From assembly GCF_004786035.1 (NCBI RefSeq), contig NZ_CP035088.1:62001-126000 (forward strand): 64,000 nucleotides of DNA. The letters are read 5' to 3'. The notes beneath the pieces were generated by a model. It saw only the letters and a list, made by a program, of their open reading frames with translations. It ran no database searches and was not told the DNA's origin. The stretch comes from Pseudomonas viciae. Its GTDB lineage: Bacteria; Pseudomonadota; Gammaproteobacteria; Pseudomonadales; Pseudomonadaceae. Below are positions 8,559 to 20,491 of the stretch, in pieces. Position numbers and translations under genes: made by a program. Every line of letters begins with the position of its first letter. Within the stretch, counting starts at the first letter, position 1.

Positions 8559-10127
8559 ATGGCATTCCCCACTCGCCATTCACTCTTCCCTTTCCTGAGC
8601 TGGCTGCCGCGACAGACTCGGGCCAGTGTCGGCCGTGATCTGATCGTAGGCCTGAGCGGTGCGATTCTCGCGTTGCCGCAGTCTATTGCCTACGCGCTGA
8701 TTGCCGGTTTGCCGCCTGAATACGGGCTGTACGCGGCGATTGTCCCTGTGCTGATCGCCTGCCTGTGGGGGTCGTCATGGCACCTGATCTGCGGTCCTAC
8801 GGCGGCGATTTCCATCGTCCTGTATGCCAGCGTCAGTCCTCTGGCCGTGCCCGCCAGCGACGACTACGTGACTTTGATCCTGCTGCTGACGGTGTTGGCC
8901 GGTATTTTCCAATGGCTGCTGGGGCTGTTGCGGTTCGGTGCGCTGGTGAATTTCGTTTCGCACTCGGTGGTGCTGGGTTTCACCCTGGGGGCAGCGGTGG
9001 TGATTGCGCTGGGGCAGTTGCCGAACCTGCTGGGCCTCGACCTGCCGAACGAAGCGACGGCGTTGAAAGGTTTGCTGATGTTGCTCAGCCATATCCAGGC
9101 TGTGGATAAACCGTCATTGCTGCTGGGATTGGGGACGCTGGTGCTGGGTGTCGTGCTCAAGCGGTTGCTGCCGCGCTGGCCGAGCCTGTTGATCACATTG
9201 GTGATCAGCAGCCTGGTGGTCTGGCTGTGGCCGGCGATGTTCGGCCATGTGGCGCTGGTCAGCGCCTTTGCCGGGCGCCTGCCACCTCTCACGCCACTGC
9301 CGCTGGATCTGGAGCTGATCCTGCGCCTGCTGCCCGGTGCCGTCGCGGTGGGCATGCTCGGGCTGGTCACCAGCCTGTCTATCGCCCGTTCGCTGTCGGT
9401 ACGCTCCGGGCAATTGCTCGATGCGAATCAAGAGGTGAGGGCGCAGGGGCTTTCCAACATCATTGGCGGATTTTTCTCTGGATCCTTGTCGGCCGGTTCC
9501 TTTACCCGTTCCGGCCTCAGCTATGAAGCCGGGGCGTGTTCACCCCTGGCCGGGGTGTTCTCGGCCCTATGGGTGGCACTGTTTGCGGTGGCGGGCGCGA
9601 AACTGATCGCGCACATTCCGATCCCGGCCATGGCCGGCAGTATTCTGCTGATCGCCTGGGGATTGGTGGACCATCGCGGTATCCGGGCGTTGTACCGCGT
9701 GAGCCGCGCCGAATTCGTGGTGATGAGCCTGACCTGCCTGGCTACGTTGCTGCTGGAGCTGCAAACCGCAATCTATGCCGGTGTGCTGGCCTCGCTGTTC
9801 TTTTACCTTAAGCGCACTTCACAGCCACGAGTACAACATTCCCATGAAGGGGAAGCAGACATCCTACGGGTTGGCGGCTCGATCTTTTTTGGTGCCAGTC
9901 ATTACTTGCAAGTGCGCTTGCAACGGCTGCAAGCGCAGCGGGTGGTGATTGATGCCCAGCAGATCAACTTCATCGACTATTCAGGGGTGGAAATGCTCCA
10001 CCAGGAAGCCCGGCGCCTGCGCAGCCAGGGGCGCAGCCTGACGTTGCGCAGGGCCCGGCCGCATGTGGTGGAGGAGTTGAAGAAGCTGGAAGGGCCGCAG
10101 AACTGCCCGATCCTTTTCGAGGACTGA
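8559..10127 (+). CDS. SulP family inorganic anion transporter
   Basis: A 522-residue protein with the SulP layout: about 10-12 membrane segments to residue 420, then a cytoplasmic STAS domain (about 425-520, with VVIDAQQINFIDYSGVEML). The N-terminal signature ALPQSIAYALIAGLPPEYGL is clear. SulP proteins carry sulfate or other anions, including bicarbonate. Lying downstream of choline sulfatase, sulfate is an attractive substrate, but a nested repeat separates the genes and the link is inference. There is only a weak ribosome site before the ATG. Confidence 0.9.
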   Translation: MAFPTRHSLFPFLSWLPRQTRASVGRDLIVGLSGAILALPQSIAYALIAGLPPEYGLYAAIVPVLIACLWGSSWHLICGPTAAISIVLYASVSPLAVPASDDYVTLILLLTVLAGIFQWLLGLLRFGALVNFVSHSVVLGFTLGAAVVIALGQLPNLLGLDLPNEATALKGLLMLLSHIQAVDKPSLLLGLGTLVLGVVLKRLLPRWPSLLITLVISSLVVWLWPAMFGHVALVSAFAGRLPPLTPLPLDLELILRLLPGAVAVGMLGLVTSLSIARSLSVRSGQLLDANQEVRAQGLSNIIGGFFSGSLSAGSFTRSGLSYEAGACSPLAGVFSALWVALFAVAGAKLIAHIPIPAMAGSILLIAWGLVDHRGIRALYRVSRAEFVVMSLTCLATLLLELQTAIYAGVLASLFFYLKRTSQPRVQHSHEGEADILRVGGSIFFGASHYLQVRLQRLQAQRVVIDAQQINFIDYSGVEMLHQEARRLRSQGRSLTLRRARPHVVEELKKLEGPQNCPILFED

Positions 10128-10164
10128 AAAGCTTCAGATGAATGCAATTTGTGGCGAGGGTTTA

Positions 10165-10189
10165 TGTGGGAGCAAAGCTTGCTCCCACA
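10165..10189. repeat. Perfect REP hairpin
   Basis: TGTGGGAGCAA-AGC-TTGCTCCCACA is a perfect 11-bp stem with a three-base loop, in the gap between the converging SulP and aroE genes. It may serve as a bidirectional transcript end, but there is no T-run. Confidence 0.75.
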
Positions 10190-10194
10190 ACAGC

Positions 10195-11016
10195 TTAAAG
10201 TGCTAGCTGACGGCGCAGTTCGGCCAGTACCGGCGCAGTGTCCGGGCGAACCCCGCGCCACAGGTAGAACGCTTCGCCCGCCTGTTCGGCCAGCATGCCC
10301 AGGCCATCCATCACCACCGCAGCGCCTTGTTCCTTTGCCCAACGGCAGAACGAGGTCGGTTCCTTGCCATACATCATGTCGTAGCAAACCGTCTTGCCGG
10401 GCTCGATCAAACTTCCAGCAACGGGCGGTACATCCCCTGACAGGCTGGCGGATGTGGCATTGATGATCAGGTCCACCGGCTCTTGCAGCCAGTCAAAACC
10501 ACTGGCCGACACCGGGCCCAGGTCCGCAAACAACTCAGCCAGCAATTCGGCCTTTTCCACCGTACGATTGGCGATGATCACCGAGGCTGGCGCTTCAGCC
10601 AGCAGCGGCTCCAAGGCACCACGCACCGCACCGCCGGCCCCCAGCAACAGGATGCGCTTGCCCTTGAGGCTAAAACCCGCGTTGACGGTCAGGTCCCGAA
10701 CCAGCCCGGCGCCATCGGTGTTGTCGCCCAACAGGCGACCGTCGGCCAGCTTGCTCAACGTGTTGACCGCCCCCGCCCGCTGCGCCCGCTCGGTCAGGCT
10801 GTCGGCCAGGCGGAAGGCGTCTTCCTTGAACGGCACGGTGACATTTGCCCCACGGCCCTCGCGGAAAAATTCCCGCGCGCAACCGACGAAATCATCCAGG
10901 GGCGCCAGCAGCGTGGTGTAGTCCAGCACTTGCCCGGTCTGTTCGGCGAACAGGCGGTGGATCAATGGCGACTTGCTGTGGCCGATCGGGTTACCCATTA
11001 CAACGTAGTGATCCAT
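10195..11016 (-). CDS. aroE: Shikimate dehydrogenase (NADP+)
   Basis: 273 residues, the normal length. It reduces 3-dehydroshikimate to shikimate in aromatic amino acid synthesis. The substrate loop NPIGHSKSP is at residues 9-17, Lys/Asp catalytic segments follow in TVPFKEDAF and GDNTDGAG, and the NADP loop [10 protein letters not shown] lies near residues 124-133. It is read together with hemF, which ends 13 bases before its start. Confidence 0.97.
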   Translation of the reverse strand: MDHYVVMGNPIGHSKSPLIHRLFAEQTGQVLDYTTLLAPLDDFVGCAREFFREGRGANVTVPFKEDAFRLADSLTERAQRAGAVNTLSKLADGRLLGDNTDGAGLVRDLTVNAGFSLKGKRILLLGAGGAVRGALEPLLAEAPASVIIANRTVEKAELLAELFADLGPVSASGFDWLQEPVDLIINATSASLSGDVPPVAGSLIEPGKTVCYDMMYGKEPTSFCRWAKEQGAAVVMDGLGMLAEQAGEAFYLWRGVRPDTAPVLAELRRQLAL

Positions 11017-11029
11017 GGAAAATCCCCGT

Positions 11030-11968
<939 letters not shown>

Positions 11969-12108
11969 CTACGCGGCGTACAGTGGGCCGGTGGCAAATG
12001 GGCGCACAGGATACCACCGCACTTGCCCATGCCACAGTTGACGAAGGTCAAGCTTAGGAGTCCGATAGAAGGCTTGGTAAAAAGTCCTGCGACAAGGAGA
12101 GAGTGAAG

Positions 12109-13086
12109 ATGGCCAAACGTATCCAGTTCAGTTCCCACGGTGGTCCCGAAGTGCTTGAGTATGTGGGTTATCAGCCTGCCGAGCCGGGCCCGCAGCAGGT
12201 GCGTGTCAGCAACAAGGCGATCGGCCTGAACTTCATCGACACCTATTACCGCAGTGGGCTTTACCCACCTCCGACGCTGCCATCAGGCCTGGGCGCCGAA
12301 GGCGCGGGTGTGGTCGAGGCGGTCGGTAGCGACGTCACGCGGTTCAAGGTGGGTGACCGGGTGGCCTATGGCAGCGGTCCGCTGGGCGCCTACAGCGATG
12401 TGCATGTGTTGCCCGAGGCCAACCTGGTGCATTTGCCCGAAACCATCAGTTTCGAACAGGCCGCCGGGGTGATGCTCAAGGGCCTGACTGTGCAGTACCT
12501 GTTGCGCCAGACGTATGAACTCAAGGGTGGCGAAACCATCCTGTTCCACGCCGCCGCCGGTGGCGTGGGCTCCTTGGCCTGTCAATGGGCCAAGGCCTTG
12601 GGCGTGAAGTTGATCGGTACCGTCAGCTCGCCGGAAAAAGCCGCCATCGCCAAGGCCCACGGCGCTTGGGAAACCATCGACTACAGCAAGGAAAACGTCG
12701 TACAGCGTGTGCTGGAGTTGACCGACGGCAAGAAAGTGCCGGTGGTGTACGACGGGGTCGGTAAGGACACCTGGCTGACCTCGCTGGACTGCGTGTCCCC
12801 CCGTGGCCTGGTGGTGAGCTTCGGCAATGCCTCCGGGGCGGTGGATGGCGTGAACCTGGGGATTCTCTCGGCCAAGGGCTCGCTGTACGTCACCCGACCG
12901 ACCCTGGCGACTTACGCCAACAATGCCGAAAACCTGCAACGCATGGCCGACGAGCTGTTCGGGATGATCAGCAGCGGCAAGATCAAAGTGGATATCAACC
13001 AGCGTTATCCCCTGGCGGAAGCGGCCAAGGCCCAGGCCGAGTTGTCGGCACGGCGCACGACTGGCTCGACGATTCTCCTGCCCTGA
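12109..13086 (+). CDS. qor: Quinone oxidoreductase (zinc-independent MDR family)
   Basis: 325 residues; NADPH-dependent one-electron quinone reductase of the medium-chain family. The catalytic domain begins AKRIQFSSHGGPEVLEY, and the coenzyme loop is AAAGGVGSLACQWAK (about 145-159). The zinc ligands of alcohol dehydrogenases are missing, as expected. A GTG at 12103 is in frame, but AAGGAGA at 12094-12100 gives eight bases to the ATG at 12109 and only two to the GTG, so I choose the ATG. It is divergent from hemF. Confidence 0.93.
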   Translation: MAKRIQFSSHGGPEVLEYVGYQPAEPGPQQVRVSNKAIGLNFIDTYYRSGLYPPPTLPSGLGAEGAGVVEAVGSDVTRFKVGDRVAYGSGPLGAYSDVHVLPEANLVHLPETISFEQAAGVMLKGLTVQYLLRQTYELKGGETILFHAAAGGVGSLACQWAKALGVKLIGTVSSPEKAAIAKAHGAWETIDYSKENVVQRVLELTDGKKVPVVYDGVGKDTWLTSLDCVSPRGLVVSFGNASGAVDGVNLGILSAKGSLYVTRPTLATYANNAENLQRMADELFGMISSGKIKVDINQRYPLAEAAKAQAELSARRTTGSTILLP

Positions 13087-13106
13087 TTTAAAGGTTGCTA
13101 AAGAAC

Positions 13107-13132
13107 CTGTGGGAGCAAGCTCGCTCCCACAG
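13107..13132. repeat. REP hairpin between converging genes
   Basis: CTGTGGGAGC...GCTCCCACAG with six bases between arms, in the gap between the ends of qor and tsaC. Same core as the other REPs of the window. Confidence 0.75.
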
Positions 13133-13167
13133 TGGTTTTGTGCAAGATGCAGAAGGTGTGTTCGGGC

Positions 13168-13725
13168 TCAGTCCGGCCGCACCACTTTCCCGGTCGCCAG
13201 GTCACGAATCACGCTGGGGTTCCTGCGTCCACCCAGGTTGCCACCGAGCACCAGGTCGATCTGCCCACGGAAATACTGCTCGACGCGAATCCGCGTGCGC
13301 GCTGCCGGGCGGCCCTGGGGGTTGGCCGAGGTGGACACCAGCGGCCCAACCAGTGAGCACAAATCACGTACGGTCGGGTGATCGCTAACCCGCAGTGCAA
13401 CGGTGTCGTGCACGCCGGTGATCCATTCCGGCAACAGGTTCTGGTGCGGCACCAGCCAGGTATTGGGCCCCGGCCAAGTGCTGGCCATGCGGTCCATCCA
13501 GGTTTCCGGGAAGTCTTCGAACAGAAAGTCGAACTGGTGGATGTTGTCAGCCACTAGAATCAGACCCTTGTCAGGCAGCCGTGACTTGATCGCCAGCAGA
13601 CGCTCCACCGCTTCCTCGTTCCACGGGTCGCAGCCCAGGCCCCAGACCGCCTCGGTTGGATAGGCAATCACCGCCCCGGCGCGAATTTCTCGCGCGGCTT
13701 GTTGCACACGCCAACTGTTGACCAT
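13168..13725 (-). CDS. tsaC: L-threonylcarbamoyladenylate synthase
   Basis: 185 residues. It makes threonylcarbamoyl-AMP for the t6A modification of tRNAs reading ANN codons. The YrdC/Sua5 fold shows in [12 protein letters not shown] (near 24-35), [11 protein letters not shown] and STSANPQG. It lacks the C-terminal Sua5 domain, so it is the short TsaC form. The frame extends to 13746, but the ATG at 13725 has GGAGAG upstream and fits the family start. It lies downstream of dprA on the same strand. Confidence 0.95.
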   Translation of the reverse strand: MVNSWRVQQAAREIRAGAVIAYPTEAVWGLGCDPWNEEAVERLLAIKSRLPDKGLILVADNIHQFDFLFEDFPETWMDRMASTWPGPNTWLVPHQNLLPEWITGVHDTVALRVSDHPTVRDLCSLVGPLVSTSANPQGRPAARTRIRVEQYFRGQIDLVLGGNLGGRRNPSVIRDLATGKVVRPD

Positions 13726-13785
13726 GAAAGACTCTCCGCAACACAAATAAGGCTGTGCGCAGTTTACCGATCTTCCCCATAAAAC

Positions 13786-14880
13786 CTAGCGCGCAAACCA
13801 GCGCCCGTTGTCACAGGTGGCGCGTCCTTCCATTTCCAGCTCGGTCAGCGCCGCCAGCACTTTGGGCAAGCCCCAGCCACTGGCGTCGGCCAGCGCCTCG
13901 CTGCTCAGCGGCGCGGCATGCAGCAGGCGCAGCAGCGGATGGGTCACGGGCTGAGGCTCCGAGGCCGGCGGCAACCGCTGCCAACCGCGCAGCGCTTCGA
14001 GGATGTGCTCGACGGTTTCCACCAGCGCCGCGCCGTCGCGGATCAATTGATGGCAGCCCCGGGCGCCGGGGTGATGAATCGACCCCGGAATGGCATACAC
14101 CTCGCGGCCTTGTTCCGCCGCCAATCGCGCGGTGATCAGCGAACCGCTGGCGACGCTAGCCTCGACCACCAGCACTCCCAGGGACAAGCCACTGATGATC
14201 CGGTTGCGCCGTGGAAAGTTGCTGGCATGGGGTGGCGCGTCCAGGGGGAACTCCGATAACACCGCGCTGCCCTGGGCGGTCATCGCGTCCGCCAGCCGGC
14301 GATTGCGCTGTGGATAAAAATTTTCGAGCCCGGTGCCCAACACGCCGATGGTCTGCCCGCCGACGTCCAGCGCTGCTTGATGAGCCGCCGCGTCGATGCC
14401 CAGCGCCAGGCCACTGGTAATGACAAAACCGGCCCCGGCCAGGCTTCGGGAAAATGCCGCCGCGGTATCCATGCCTGGCCGCGATGCGCGGCGACTGCCG
14501 ACCATCGCCAACTGTGGTTTTTCCAGGAATCCGGCGTTGCCGGCAACGAACAGCAGCGGTGGCGCATCGCTGATCTGGGCCAGCAGCGCCGGGTAGTCAG
14601 GCTGGTCCCACATCAGTAAATGCTGGTCCGAACGCTCAAGCCAGGCCAGTGCATGGGCGGCGCCGTCACGCACATCCGGGTTACGCCGGGCTTCGGCACA
14701 CGCCGCCGGCAACCCCAGCGCGCGCCATGCGCTGGCCGGTGCGCTGATGGCTTTGGAGGCAGAGCCAAAGGCCTCCATGAGGGTCATGAAACGTTTGGGC
14801 CCCAGTTCCGGCAAACGGTGCAGGCGTAGACGGGCCTCCAGTTCCGCAGGGGAAACCGAAGCAGATTCAGGCAATGGCAT
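13786..14880 (-). CDS. dprA: DNA-processing protein DprA
   Basis: 364 residues. DprA loads RecA on incoming single-stranded DNA during transformation. The Rossmann-like core shows in MVGSRRASRPGM and SGLALGIDAAAHQAAL (about 120-165) and RNRIISGLS. An N-terminal SAM-like part and a C-terminal winged-helix part (LLHAAPLSSEALADAS onward) are both present. It lies in the origin-proximal housekeeping block, 60 bases before tsaC on the same strand. Confidence 0.95.
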   Translation of the reverse strand: MPLPESASVSPAELEARLRLHRLPELGPKRFMTLMEAFGSASKAISAPASAWRALGLPAACAEARRNPDVRDGAAHALAWLERSDQHLLMWDQPDYPALLAQISDAPPLLFVAGNAGFLEKPQLAMVGSRRASRPGMDTAAAFSRSLAGAGFVITSGLALGIDAAAHQAALDVGGQTIGVLGTGLENFYPQRNRRLADAMTAQGSAVLSEFPLDAPPHASNFPRRNRIISGLSLGVLVVEASVASGSLITARLAAEQGREVYAIPGSIHHPGARGCHQLIRDGAALVETVEHILEALRGWQRLPPASEPQPVTHPLLRLLHAAPLSSEALADASGWGLPKVLAALTELEMEGRATCDNGRWFAR

Positions 14881-14960
14881 GTGATCATCCTTGATCGTTA
14901 TAAGCCCCGTTAAAACGGGAACAAGCTGTGGATAACTCTGTTGGTAACTTGTGAGAACAG

Positions 14961-15986
14961 CTAAGGATTACGCACCTTGTCGAGCACCGCCAACGAGCGC
15001 GAGGCGTACAGCACCAAGCCGTAGCTGAGCTTGTCGTAGGTGCGGAAAACCATCAGCAGGCCGGCCCGTTCATCCGGGATTTTCACCTGCTCGCCGGTGA
15101 TGCGGTCGCGCACGGTTTCGCCGGTCTTCATCACCGCCAGCACGTTGCCTTCAGCCAGCCCGTCCCGGCGCCCCTTGTTCAGGGTAACCACATCCAGCGC
15201 ACCGATCTGGGTCACGCCGCGGGGTACGTCAAGGATCAGCCCATTGATCGGCGACTTCGGCGCGCTAGGCATGAACGTCGAGTTGATCGAGCGCTCTTCG
15301 CCGCTGAACAGCCGGTCACCGAGGCGCACCTCCTGGGTGGTGCGTTGCAGGGCCAGGGTGGTGACGTCGCCTTCGGTGGCGACCACCTCGCCGCTGCCGA
15401 TGTCGTCGGCGTTGACGCCCAGGAACTCCTTGGTCTCGGGGTCGGTGTAGACCTTGCCCTGGCGGAAGATACCGTACGCTGGCTGGCTCGCGTCGAATGG
15501 GCCACGGGCAAAGACCCGATCCCCCATGCCGCTGAGTACCCGTTCGGCATTGCCGGCAACGATGTACGGCGCTTTATTGAAGTCCTCGGCCTTGTCGACG
15601 ATGCGGTTGCTCAACAGAAAGCTGTTGATGGCTTGCAGCGGGATGCTCGGGATGGCATCGGCCACTGGCGAGCTGCGGATGCGTGGCGACAGCTTGATGG
15701 TGCCCCGCGAGGCACCGCGATTGAGGGTCAGGCGCGGCTGGCCGTTGACGTAGACCAGTGACAGGGTGTCGCCGGGGTAAATCAGGTTGGGGTTTTCGAT
15801 CTGCGGGTTGGCCTGCCAGAGCTCCGGCCATTTCCAGGGTTCGCGCAGGTATTTGCCGGAAATGTCCCACAGTGTGTCCCCCGTCACCACCGTGTATTGC
15901 TGGGGAAAACCTTCCCGAAGTTGCACTTGCCCGTGCGCGATACCGGCCGAGGCCAGGAGCAGCAGGGCGAGTAGTGATTTCCTCAT
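14961..15986 (-). CDS. LysM domain-containing cell-envelope protein
   Basis: 341 residues with a Sec signal peptide ([19 protein letters not shown]) and one LysM domain at about residues 30-78 ([17 protein letters not shown]). The rest is a long unassigned region conserved beside dprA in Pseudomonas. LysM binds peptidoglycan, so the protein is probably periplasmic or outer-membrane associated. It is divergent from def, with 158 bases between starts. Confidence 0.88.
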   Translation of the reverse strand: MRKSLLALLLLASAGIAHGQVQLREGFPQQYTVVTGDTLWDISGKYLREPWKWPELWQANPQIENPNLIYPGDTLSLVYVNGQPRLTLNRGASRGTIKLSPRIRSSPVADAIPSIPLQAINSFLLSNRIVDKAEDFNKAPYIVAGNAERVLSGMGDRVFARGPFDASQPAYGIFRQGKVYTDPETKEFLGVNADDIGSGEVVATEGDVTTLALQRTTQEVRLGDRLFSGEERSINSTFMPSAPKSPINGLILDVPRGVTQIGALDVVTLNKGRRDGLAEGNVLAVMKTGETVRDRITGEQVKIPDERAGLLMVFRTYDKLSYGLVLYASRSLAVLDKVRNP

Positions 15987-16144
15987 GCGGTGAATCCCTT
16001 TATTATGTGCGTTCGCGTAAAACGCCAGAGCCCCCGTGGCTCGCTCCGTTTCACACAGAGCAACGTTTTACAACGGTAGCCTGCATCCCAAGACACGCCA
16101 GGCCAGCCACCCGACTTTACCTCACACGTGCATTTATCAAGCTT

Positions 16145-16651
16145 ATGGCCATTTTGAACATTCTCGAATTTCCGGACCCGCGCCTGCGCACTATCGCCAA
16201 ACCAGTGGCCGTAGTGGACGACGAAGTGCGTCAGTTGGTCGATGACATGTTTGAAACAATGTATGAAGCGCCAGGCATCGGCCTCGCCGCGACTCAGGTC
16301 AACGTGCACAAGCGTATCGTCGTGATGGACCTCTCCGAAGACCGCAGCGAGCCGCGGGTGTTCATCAACCCCGAGTTCGAAACCCTGACCGACGAGATGG
16401 GCCAATATCAGGAAGGCTGCCTTTCGGTGCCGGGCTTCTATGAAAACGTCGACCGCCCGCAGAAGGTCAAGATCAAGGCCCTGGATCGCGACGGCCAACC
16501 TTACGAACTGATCGCCGAAGGGTTGCTGGCGGTGTGCATCCAGCACGAGTGTGACCACCTCAACGGCAAGTTGTTCGTCGATTACCTGTCTACCCTCAAG
16601 CGTGACCGGATCAAGAAGAAACTGGAAAAACTTCATCGCCAGAATGCTTGA
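16145..16651 (+). CDS. def: Peptide deformylase
   Basis: 168 residues. It removes the formyl group from nascent proteins. All three family motifs are present: GIGLAAT at 44-50, EGCLS at 90-94 (metal Cys92) and HECDH at 134-138 (metal His134 and His138, catalytic Glu135). The frame is open far upstream to 15758, but the protein starts at the ATG at 16145, matching the family length. A strong terminator separates it from fmt. Confidence 0.98.
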   Translation: MAILNILEFPDPRLRTIAKPVAVVDDEVRQLVDDMFETMYEAPGIGLAATQVNVHKRIVVMDLSEDRSEPRVFINPEFETLTDEMGQYQEGCLSVPGFYENVDRPQKVKIKALDRDGQPYELIAEGLLAVCIQHECDHLNGKLFVDYLSTLKRDRIKKKLEKLHRQNA

Positions 16652-16663
16652 TGCCCTCCTTAC

Positions 16664-16694
16664 AAAGGCTTGCTGCGGCAAGCCTTTTTCTTTT
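16664..16694 (+). terminator. Rho-independent terminator after def
   Basis: Stem AAAGGCTTGC / GCAAGCCTTT with a three-base loop, followed by TTTTCTTTT. It starts 13 bases after the def stop and lies before fmt, so fmt needs read-through or its own promoter in the short gap to 16723. Confidence 0.88.
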
Positions 16695-16722
16695 GCGACT
16701 GCTTTGTAAATGAGAGCCTCCC

Positions 16723-17682
16723 ATGACTGAGCCACTGCGCATCGTCTTTGCCGGCACCCCCGAGTTTGCCGCCGAACATCTCAAGGCCCTGCTCGCCAGC
16801 CCCCATGAAATCATCGCGGTCTACACCCAGCCGGATCGGCCGGCCGGTCGTGGGCAAAAACTGATGCCCAGCCCGGTCAAGCAACTGGCCCTGGAGAATG
16901 GTCTCCAGGTGTTGCAGCCGCCGACTTTGCGTGATGCCCAAGCCCAGGCCGAACTGGCGGCGCTGAAACCGGACTTGATGGTGGTGGTCGCCTACGGCCT
17001 GATCCTGCCCCAAGTGGTGCTGGACATCCCGCGCCTGGGTTGCATCAACAGCCACGCCTCGCTGCTGCCGCGCTGGCGCGGTGCGGCGCCGATCCAGCGC
17101 GCCGTGGAAGCCGGCGACGCGATGAGCGGCGTCACGGTGATGCGCATGGAAGCCGGCCTGGACACCGGGCCGATGCTGCTCAAGGTCAGTACCCCCATCA
17201 GCGTCGAAGACACCGGTGGCAGCCTGCACGACCGTCTCGCACTGATCGGCCCGCCGGCCGTGGTCCAGGCCATTGCTGGCCTGGCCGCCGGTACGCTGGA
17301 GGGCGAAGTGCAGGATGACCACCTCGCCACCTATGCGCACAAACTGAACAAGGACGAGGCGCGCATCGACTGGAGCCGTCCGGCCATCGAGCTGGAGCGC
17401 CTGGTGCGCGCCTTCTACCCATGGCCGATCTGCCACAGCACCTTGAACGGCGAAGCCCTGAAAGTGCTGGCGGCCAGCTGCGCCGAAGGGCAGGGCGCCC
17501 CCGGTGAAATCCTCGGCGCCAGCAAGGACGGCCTGGTCGTGGCCTGTGGTGAGCAGGCGTTGTGTCTGACGCGTCTGCAATTGCCCGGCGGCAAGGCGCT
17601 GAACTTCAGTGACTTGTTCAACAGCCGCCGTGAGAAATTTGCCGTAGGCACGCGCCTGGGCCAAGCGGTGGACGCCTCATGA
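16723..17682 (+). CDS. fmt: Methionyl-tRNA formyltransferase
   Basis: 319 residues. It formylates initiator Met-tRNA. The N-terminal formyltransferase domain has the folate/catalytic segments [18 protein letters not shown] (near 107) and the C-terminal domain follows from about residue 205. It overlaps rsmB by four bases (ATGA), so the two are translationally coupled. It works with def at the two ends of formyl-methionine metabolism. Confidence 0.98.
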   Translation: MTEPLRIVFAGTPEFAAEHLKALLASPHEIIAVYTQPDRPAGRGQKLMPSPVKQLALENGLQVLQPPTLRDAQAQAELAALKPDLMVVVAYGLILPQVVLDIPRLGCINSHASLLPRWRGAAPIQRAVEAGDAMSGVTVMRMEAGLDTGPMLLKVSTPISVEDTGGSLHDRLALIGPPAVVQAIAGLAAGTLEGEVQDDHLATYAHKLNKDEARIDWSRPAIELERLVRAFYPWPICHSTLNGEALKVLAASCAEGQGAPGEILGASKDGLVVACGEQALCLTRLQLPGGKALNFSDLFNSRREKFAVGTRLGQAVDAS

Positions 17683-18989
17683 ACCCGCGTCTGGCCGCCG
17701 CCAAGGCGCTTGCTGCCGTCCTCAACGGAAAAGCCTCACTCAACAGTTCCCTGCCGACCCAGCTGGACAAGGTGGAAGACCGCGATCGCGGTTTCACCCA
17801 GGACCTGGCGTTCGGCACCGCCCGCTGGCAGCCGCGCTTGTCGGCCCTGGCGGCCAAGCTGTTGCAGAAGCCCTTCAAAGCGGCCGATGCCGACGTCGAA
17901 GCGCTGCTGTTGGTGGGGCTCTATCAGTTGCTCTACACCCGCGTTCCCGCTCACGCCGCCATTGGCGAAACCGTGGGCTGCGCCGATAAACTGAAAAAGC
18001 CCTGGGCCAAGGCCCTGCTCAATGCCGTGTTGCGCCGTGCCCAACGGGAAAGCGAAACCCTGCTGGCCGAGCTGGAACACGATCCAGTGGTGCGCACCGC
18101 CCACCCGCGCTGGTTACAGAAATCCCTGAAAGCTTTCTGGCCCGAGCAATGGGAAGCCATCTGCGCGGCCAACAATGCCCATCCACCGATGATCCTGCGG
18201 GTCAACCGCCGCCGCCATACGCGCGATGCCTACCTGGCCTTGCTCGGCGAGGCGGGCATCCCGGCCATCCCGTGCCAGTACAGCCGCGACGGTATCGTGC
18301 TGGAAACCCCCGGCGATGTGCGCGCGCTGCCGGGCTTCGCCGAGGGCTGGATCAGCGTCCAGGACGAAGCTGCCCAACTGGCCGCCGACCTGCTGGAACT
18401 GGCGCCCGGTCAACGGGTGCTGGACGCCTGCTGCGCACCGGGTGGCAAGACCTGTCACATCCTTGAGGTCGAGCCAAAACTGGCCGGCGTGGTGGCGGTG
18501 GACCTGGAAGCCAAGCGCCTGGTGCGGGTCAAGGAAAACCTCGAGCGCCTGGGCCTGGAGGCCGAACTGATCGCCGCCGATGGTCGCGACACCGCGACCT
18601 GGTGGGACGGCAAGCCGTTCCAACGTATCCTGCTGGACGCGCCGTGCTCGGCCACCGGTGTTATCCGCCGTCATCCAGACATCAAGCTCACCCGCCAGCC
18701 GGACGACATCGCCGCACTGGCGGTGCTGCAGGGTGAATTGCTCGATGCCCTGTGGCCGACCCTGGAAGTCGGCGGCATGTTGCTGTACGCCACCTGTTCG
18801 ACGTTGCCGACCGAGAACACTGAAGTGATCGAAGCCTTCCTCGCTCGCACCCCGGGCGCCCGGGAGCTGGACATCGCCAGCCAGGCCGGCGTGAAGCAGC
18901 CCCATGGCCGCCAGTTGCTGGCCCAGGAGGGCGGTCATGACGGGTTCTACTACGCCAAACTGATCAAGATCGCCGCCGCACGCGGTTAA
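17679..18989 (+). CDS. rsmB: 16S rRNA (cytosine(967)-C(5))-methyltransferase
   Basis: 436 residues. N-terminal NusB-like RNA-binding domain (1-140), then the SAM-dependent methyltransferase. The SAM-binding segment [15 protein letters not shown] is near residues 249-263, and the catalytic motifs [15 protein letters not shown] and [12 protein letters not shown] carry the two conserved Cys residues. It is coupled to fmt by a four-base overlap and followed by trkA after 24 bases. Confidence 0.97.
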   Translation: MNPRLAAAKALAAVLNGKASLNSSLPTQLDKVEDRDRGFTQDLAFGTARWQPRLSALAAKLLQKPFKAADADVEALLLVGLYQLLYTRVPAHAAIGETVGCADKLKKPWAKALLNAVLRRAQRESETLLAELEHDPVVRTAHPRWLQKSLKAFWPEQWEAICAANNAHPPMILRVNRRRHTRDAYLALLGEAGIPAIPCQYSRDGIVLETPGDVRALPGFAEGWISVQDEAAQLAADLLELAPGQRVLDACCAPGGKTCHILEVEPKLAGVVAVDLEAKRLVRVKENLERLGLEAELIAADGRDTATWWDGKPFQRILLDAPCSATGVIRRHPDIKLTRQPDDIAALAVLQGELLDALWPTLEVGGMLLYATCSTLPTENTEVIEAFLARTPGARELDIASQAGVKQPHGRQLLAQEGGHDGFYYAKLIKIAAARG

Positions 18990-19013
18990 AACCGATTCGA
19001 TAGGAGTGACTGG

Positions 19014-20387
19014 ATGAAAATCATCATCCTCGGCGCAGGACAAGTCGGCGGTTCGCTGGCAGAGCATCTGGCCAGCGAAGCCAACGACATCACCGTGGTC
19101 GACACCGACGGCGACCGCCTGCGGGACTTGGGCGACCGCCTCGACATCCGTACCGTACAAGGGCGCGGCTCGCTGCCTACGGTGCTGCGCCAGGCCGGTG
19201 CCGACGACGCCGACATGCTGGTAGCCGTGACCAACAGCGATGAAACCAACATGGTCGCCTGCCAGGTCGCCCACACGTTGTTCCACACCCCGACCAAAAT
19301 CGCCCGGGTGCGCGAAGCGTCCTACCTGACCCGCGCCGAACTGTTCGACAACGAAGCGATTCCGGTGGATGTGCTGATCAGCCCCGAGCAGGTGGTGACC
19401 AATTACATCAAGCGCCTGATCCAACACCCGGGCGCTTTGCAGGTGATCGACTTCGCCGAAGGCAAGGCCCAACTGGTGGCGGTCAAGGCTTACTACGGCG
19501 GGCCGCTGGTGGGTCAGCAACTGCGCCAGCTGCGCGAGCACATGCCGAATGTGGAGACCCGGGTCGCGGCGATTTTCCGACGTGACCGGCCGATCCTGCC
19601 CCAGGGCGATACGGTGATCGAAGCGGACGACGAGGTGTTCTTCATCGCCGCCAAAGCGAACATTCGCGCCGTCATGAGCGAAATGCGCCGTCTCGACGAG
19701 AACTACAAGCGCATCGTGATTGCCGGTGGCGGGCAGATCGGCGAGCGCCTGGCCGAAGCCATCGAAAGCCGCTACCAGGTCAAGATCATCGAGATGAACC
19801 CGGCACGCTGCCGCTACCTCTCGGACACCCTCGACAGCACCGTGGTGTTGCAGGGCAGTGCCTCGGACCGCGACCTGTTGATGGAAGAGAACATCGCCGA
19901 CGCCGACATCTTCCTGGCCCTGACCAATGACGACGAAGCCAACATCATGTCGTCGCTATTGGCCAAGCGCCTGGGGGCGAAGAAGGTGATGACCATCATC
20001 AACAACCCGGCCTACGTCGACCTGATCCAGGGCGGTGACATCGACATCGCCATCAGCCCGCAACTGGCGACCATCGGCACCTTGCTTGCCCACGTGCGCC
20101 GCGGCGACATCGTCAGCGTGCACTCCCTGCGCCGTGGCGCGGCCGAAGCGATCGAGGCGATTGCCCACGGCGATGCCAAGTCCAGCAAAGTCATCGGCAA
20201 AGCCATCCGCGACCTCGGCCTGCCGCCAGGCACCACCATCGGCGCGATCATCCGCGACGAAGAAGTGCTGATCGCCCACGACGACACCACCATCCAGACC
20301 GGCGACCATGTGATCCTGTTCCTGGTGGATAAAAAGCACATTCGTGATGTCGAGAAGCTGTTCCATGTGGGGTTGAGCTTCTTCTGA
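19014..20387 (+). CDS. trkA: Trk system potassium uptake protein TrkA
   Basis: 457 residues, the usual length for a peripheral membrane protein with two RCK units. Each half starts with a nucleotide-binding loop: [19 protein letters not shown] at the start and [17 protein letters not shown] near residue 234. It binds NAD and controls the TrkH/TrkG potassium channel, whose gene is not in this window. AGGAG lies about seven bases before the ATG. Confidence 0.97.
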   Translation: MKIIILGAGQVGGSLAEHLASEANDITVVDTDGDRLRDLGDRLDIRTVQGRGSLPTVLRQAGADDADMLVAVTNSDETNMVACQVAHTLFHTPTKIARVREASYLTRAELFDNEAIPVDVLISPEQVVTNYIKRLIQHPGALQVIDFAEGKAQLVAVKAYYGGPLVGQQLRQLREHMPNVETRVAAIFRRDRPILPQGDTVIEADDEVFFIAAKANIRAVMSEMRRLDENYKRIVIAGGGQIGERLAEAIESRYQVKIIEMNPARCRYLSDTLDSTVVLQGSASDRDLLMEENIADADIFLALTNDDEANIMSSLLAKRLGAKKVMTIINNPAYVDLIQGGDIDIAISPQLATIGTLLAHVRRGDIVSVHSLRRGAAEAIEAIAHGDAKSSKVIGKAIRDLGLPPGTTIGAIIRDEEVLIAHDDTTIQTGDHVILFLVDKKHIRDVEKLFHVGLSFF

Positions 20388-20418
20388 TTCAGGCTTTGCG
20401 GTGGCAGTAATGGCCCCA

Positions 20419-20438
20419 TCGCGAGCTTGCTCGCGATA
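20419..20438. repeat. Short REP hairpin after trkA
   Basis: ATCGCGAGCTTGCTCGCGAT is a near-perfect palindrome of the REP core without the flanking GTGGGAGC arms. Confidence 0.65.
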
Positions 20439-20491
20439 GCTATCTAGCAGCCAACTGATCAACCCCTGACACAACCGATAAGGACGCCGCC

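Noticed and set aside
18114..19541. 475-codon open frame on the minus strand
   Set aside because: Antisense to rsmB and trkA, both clearly real; His/Gln/Gly-rich composition.
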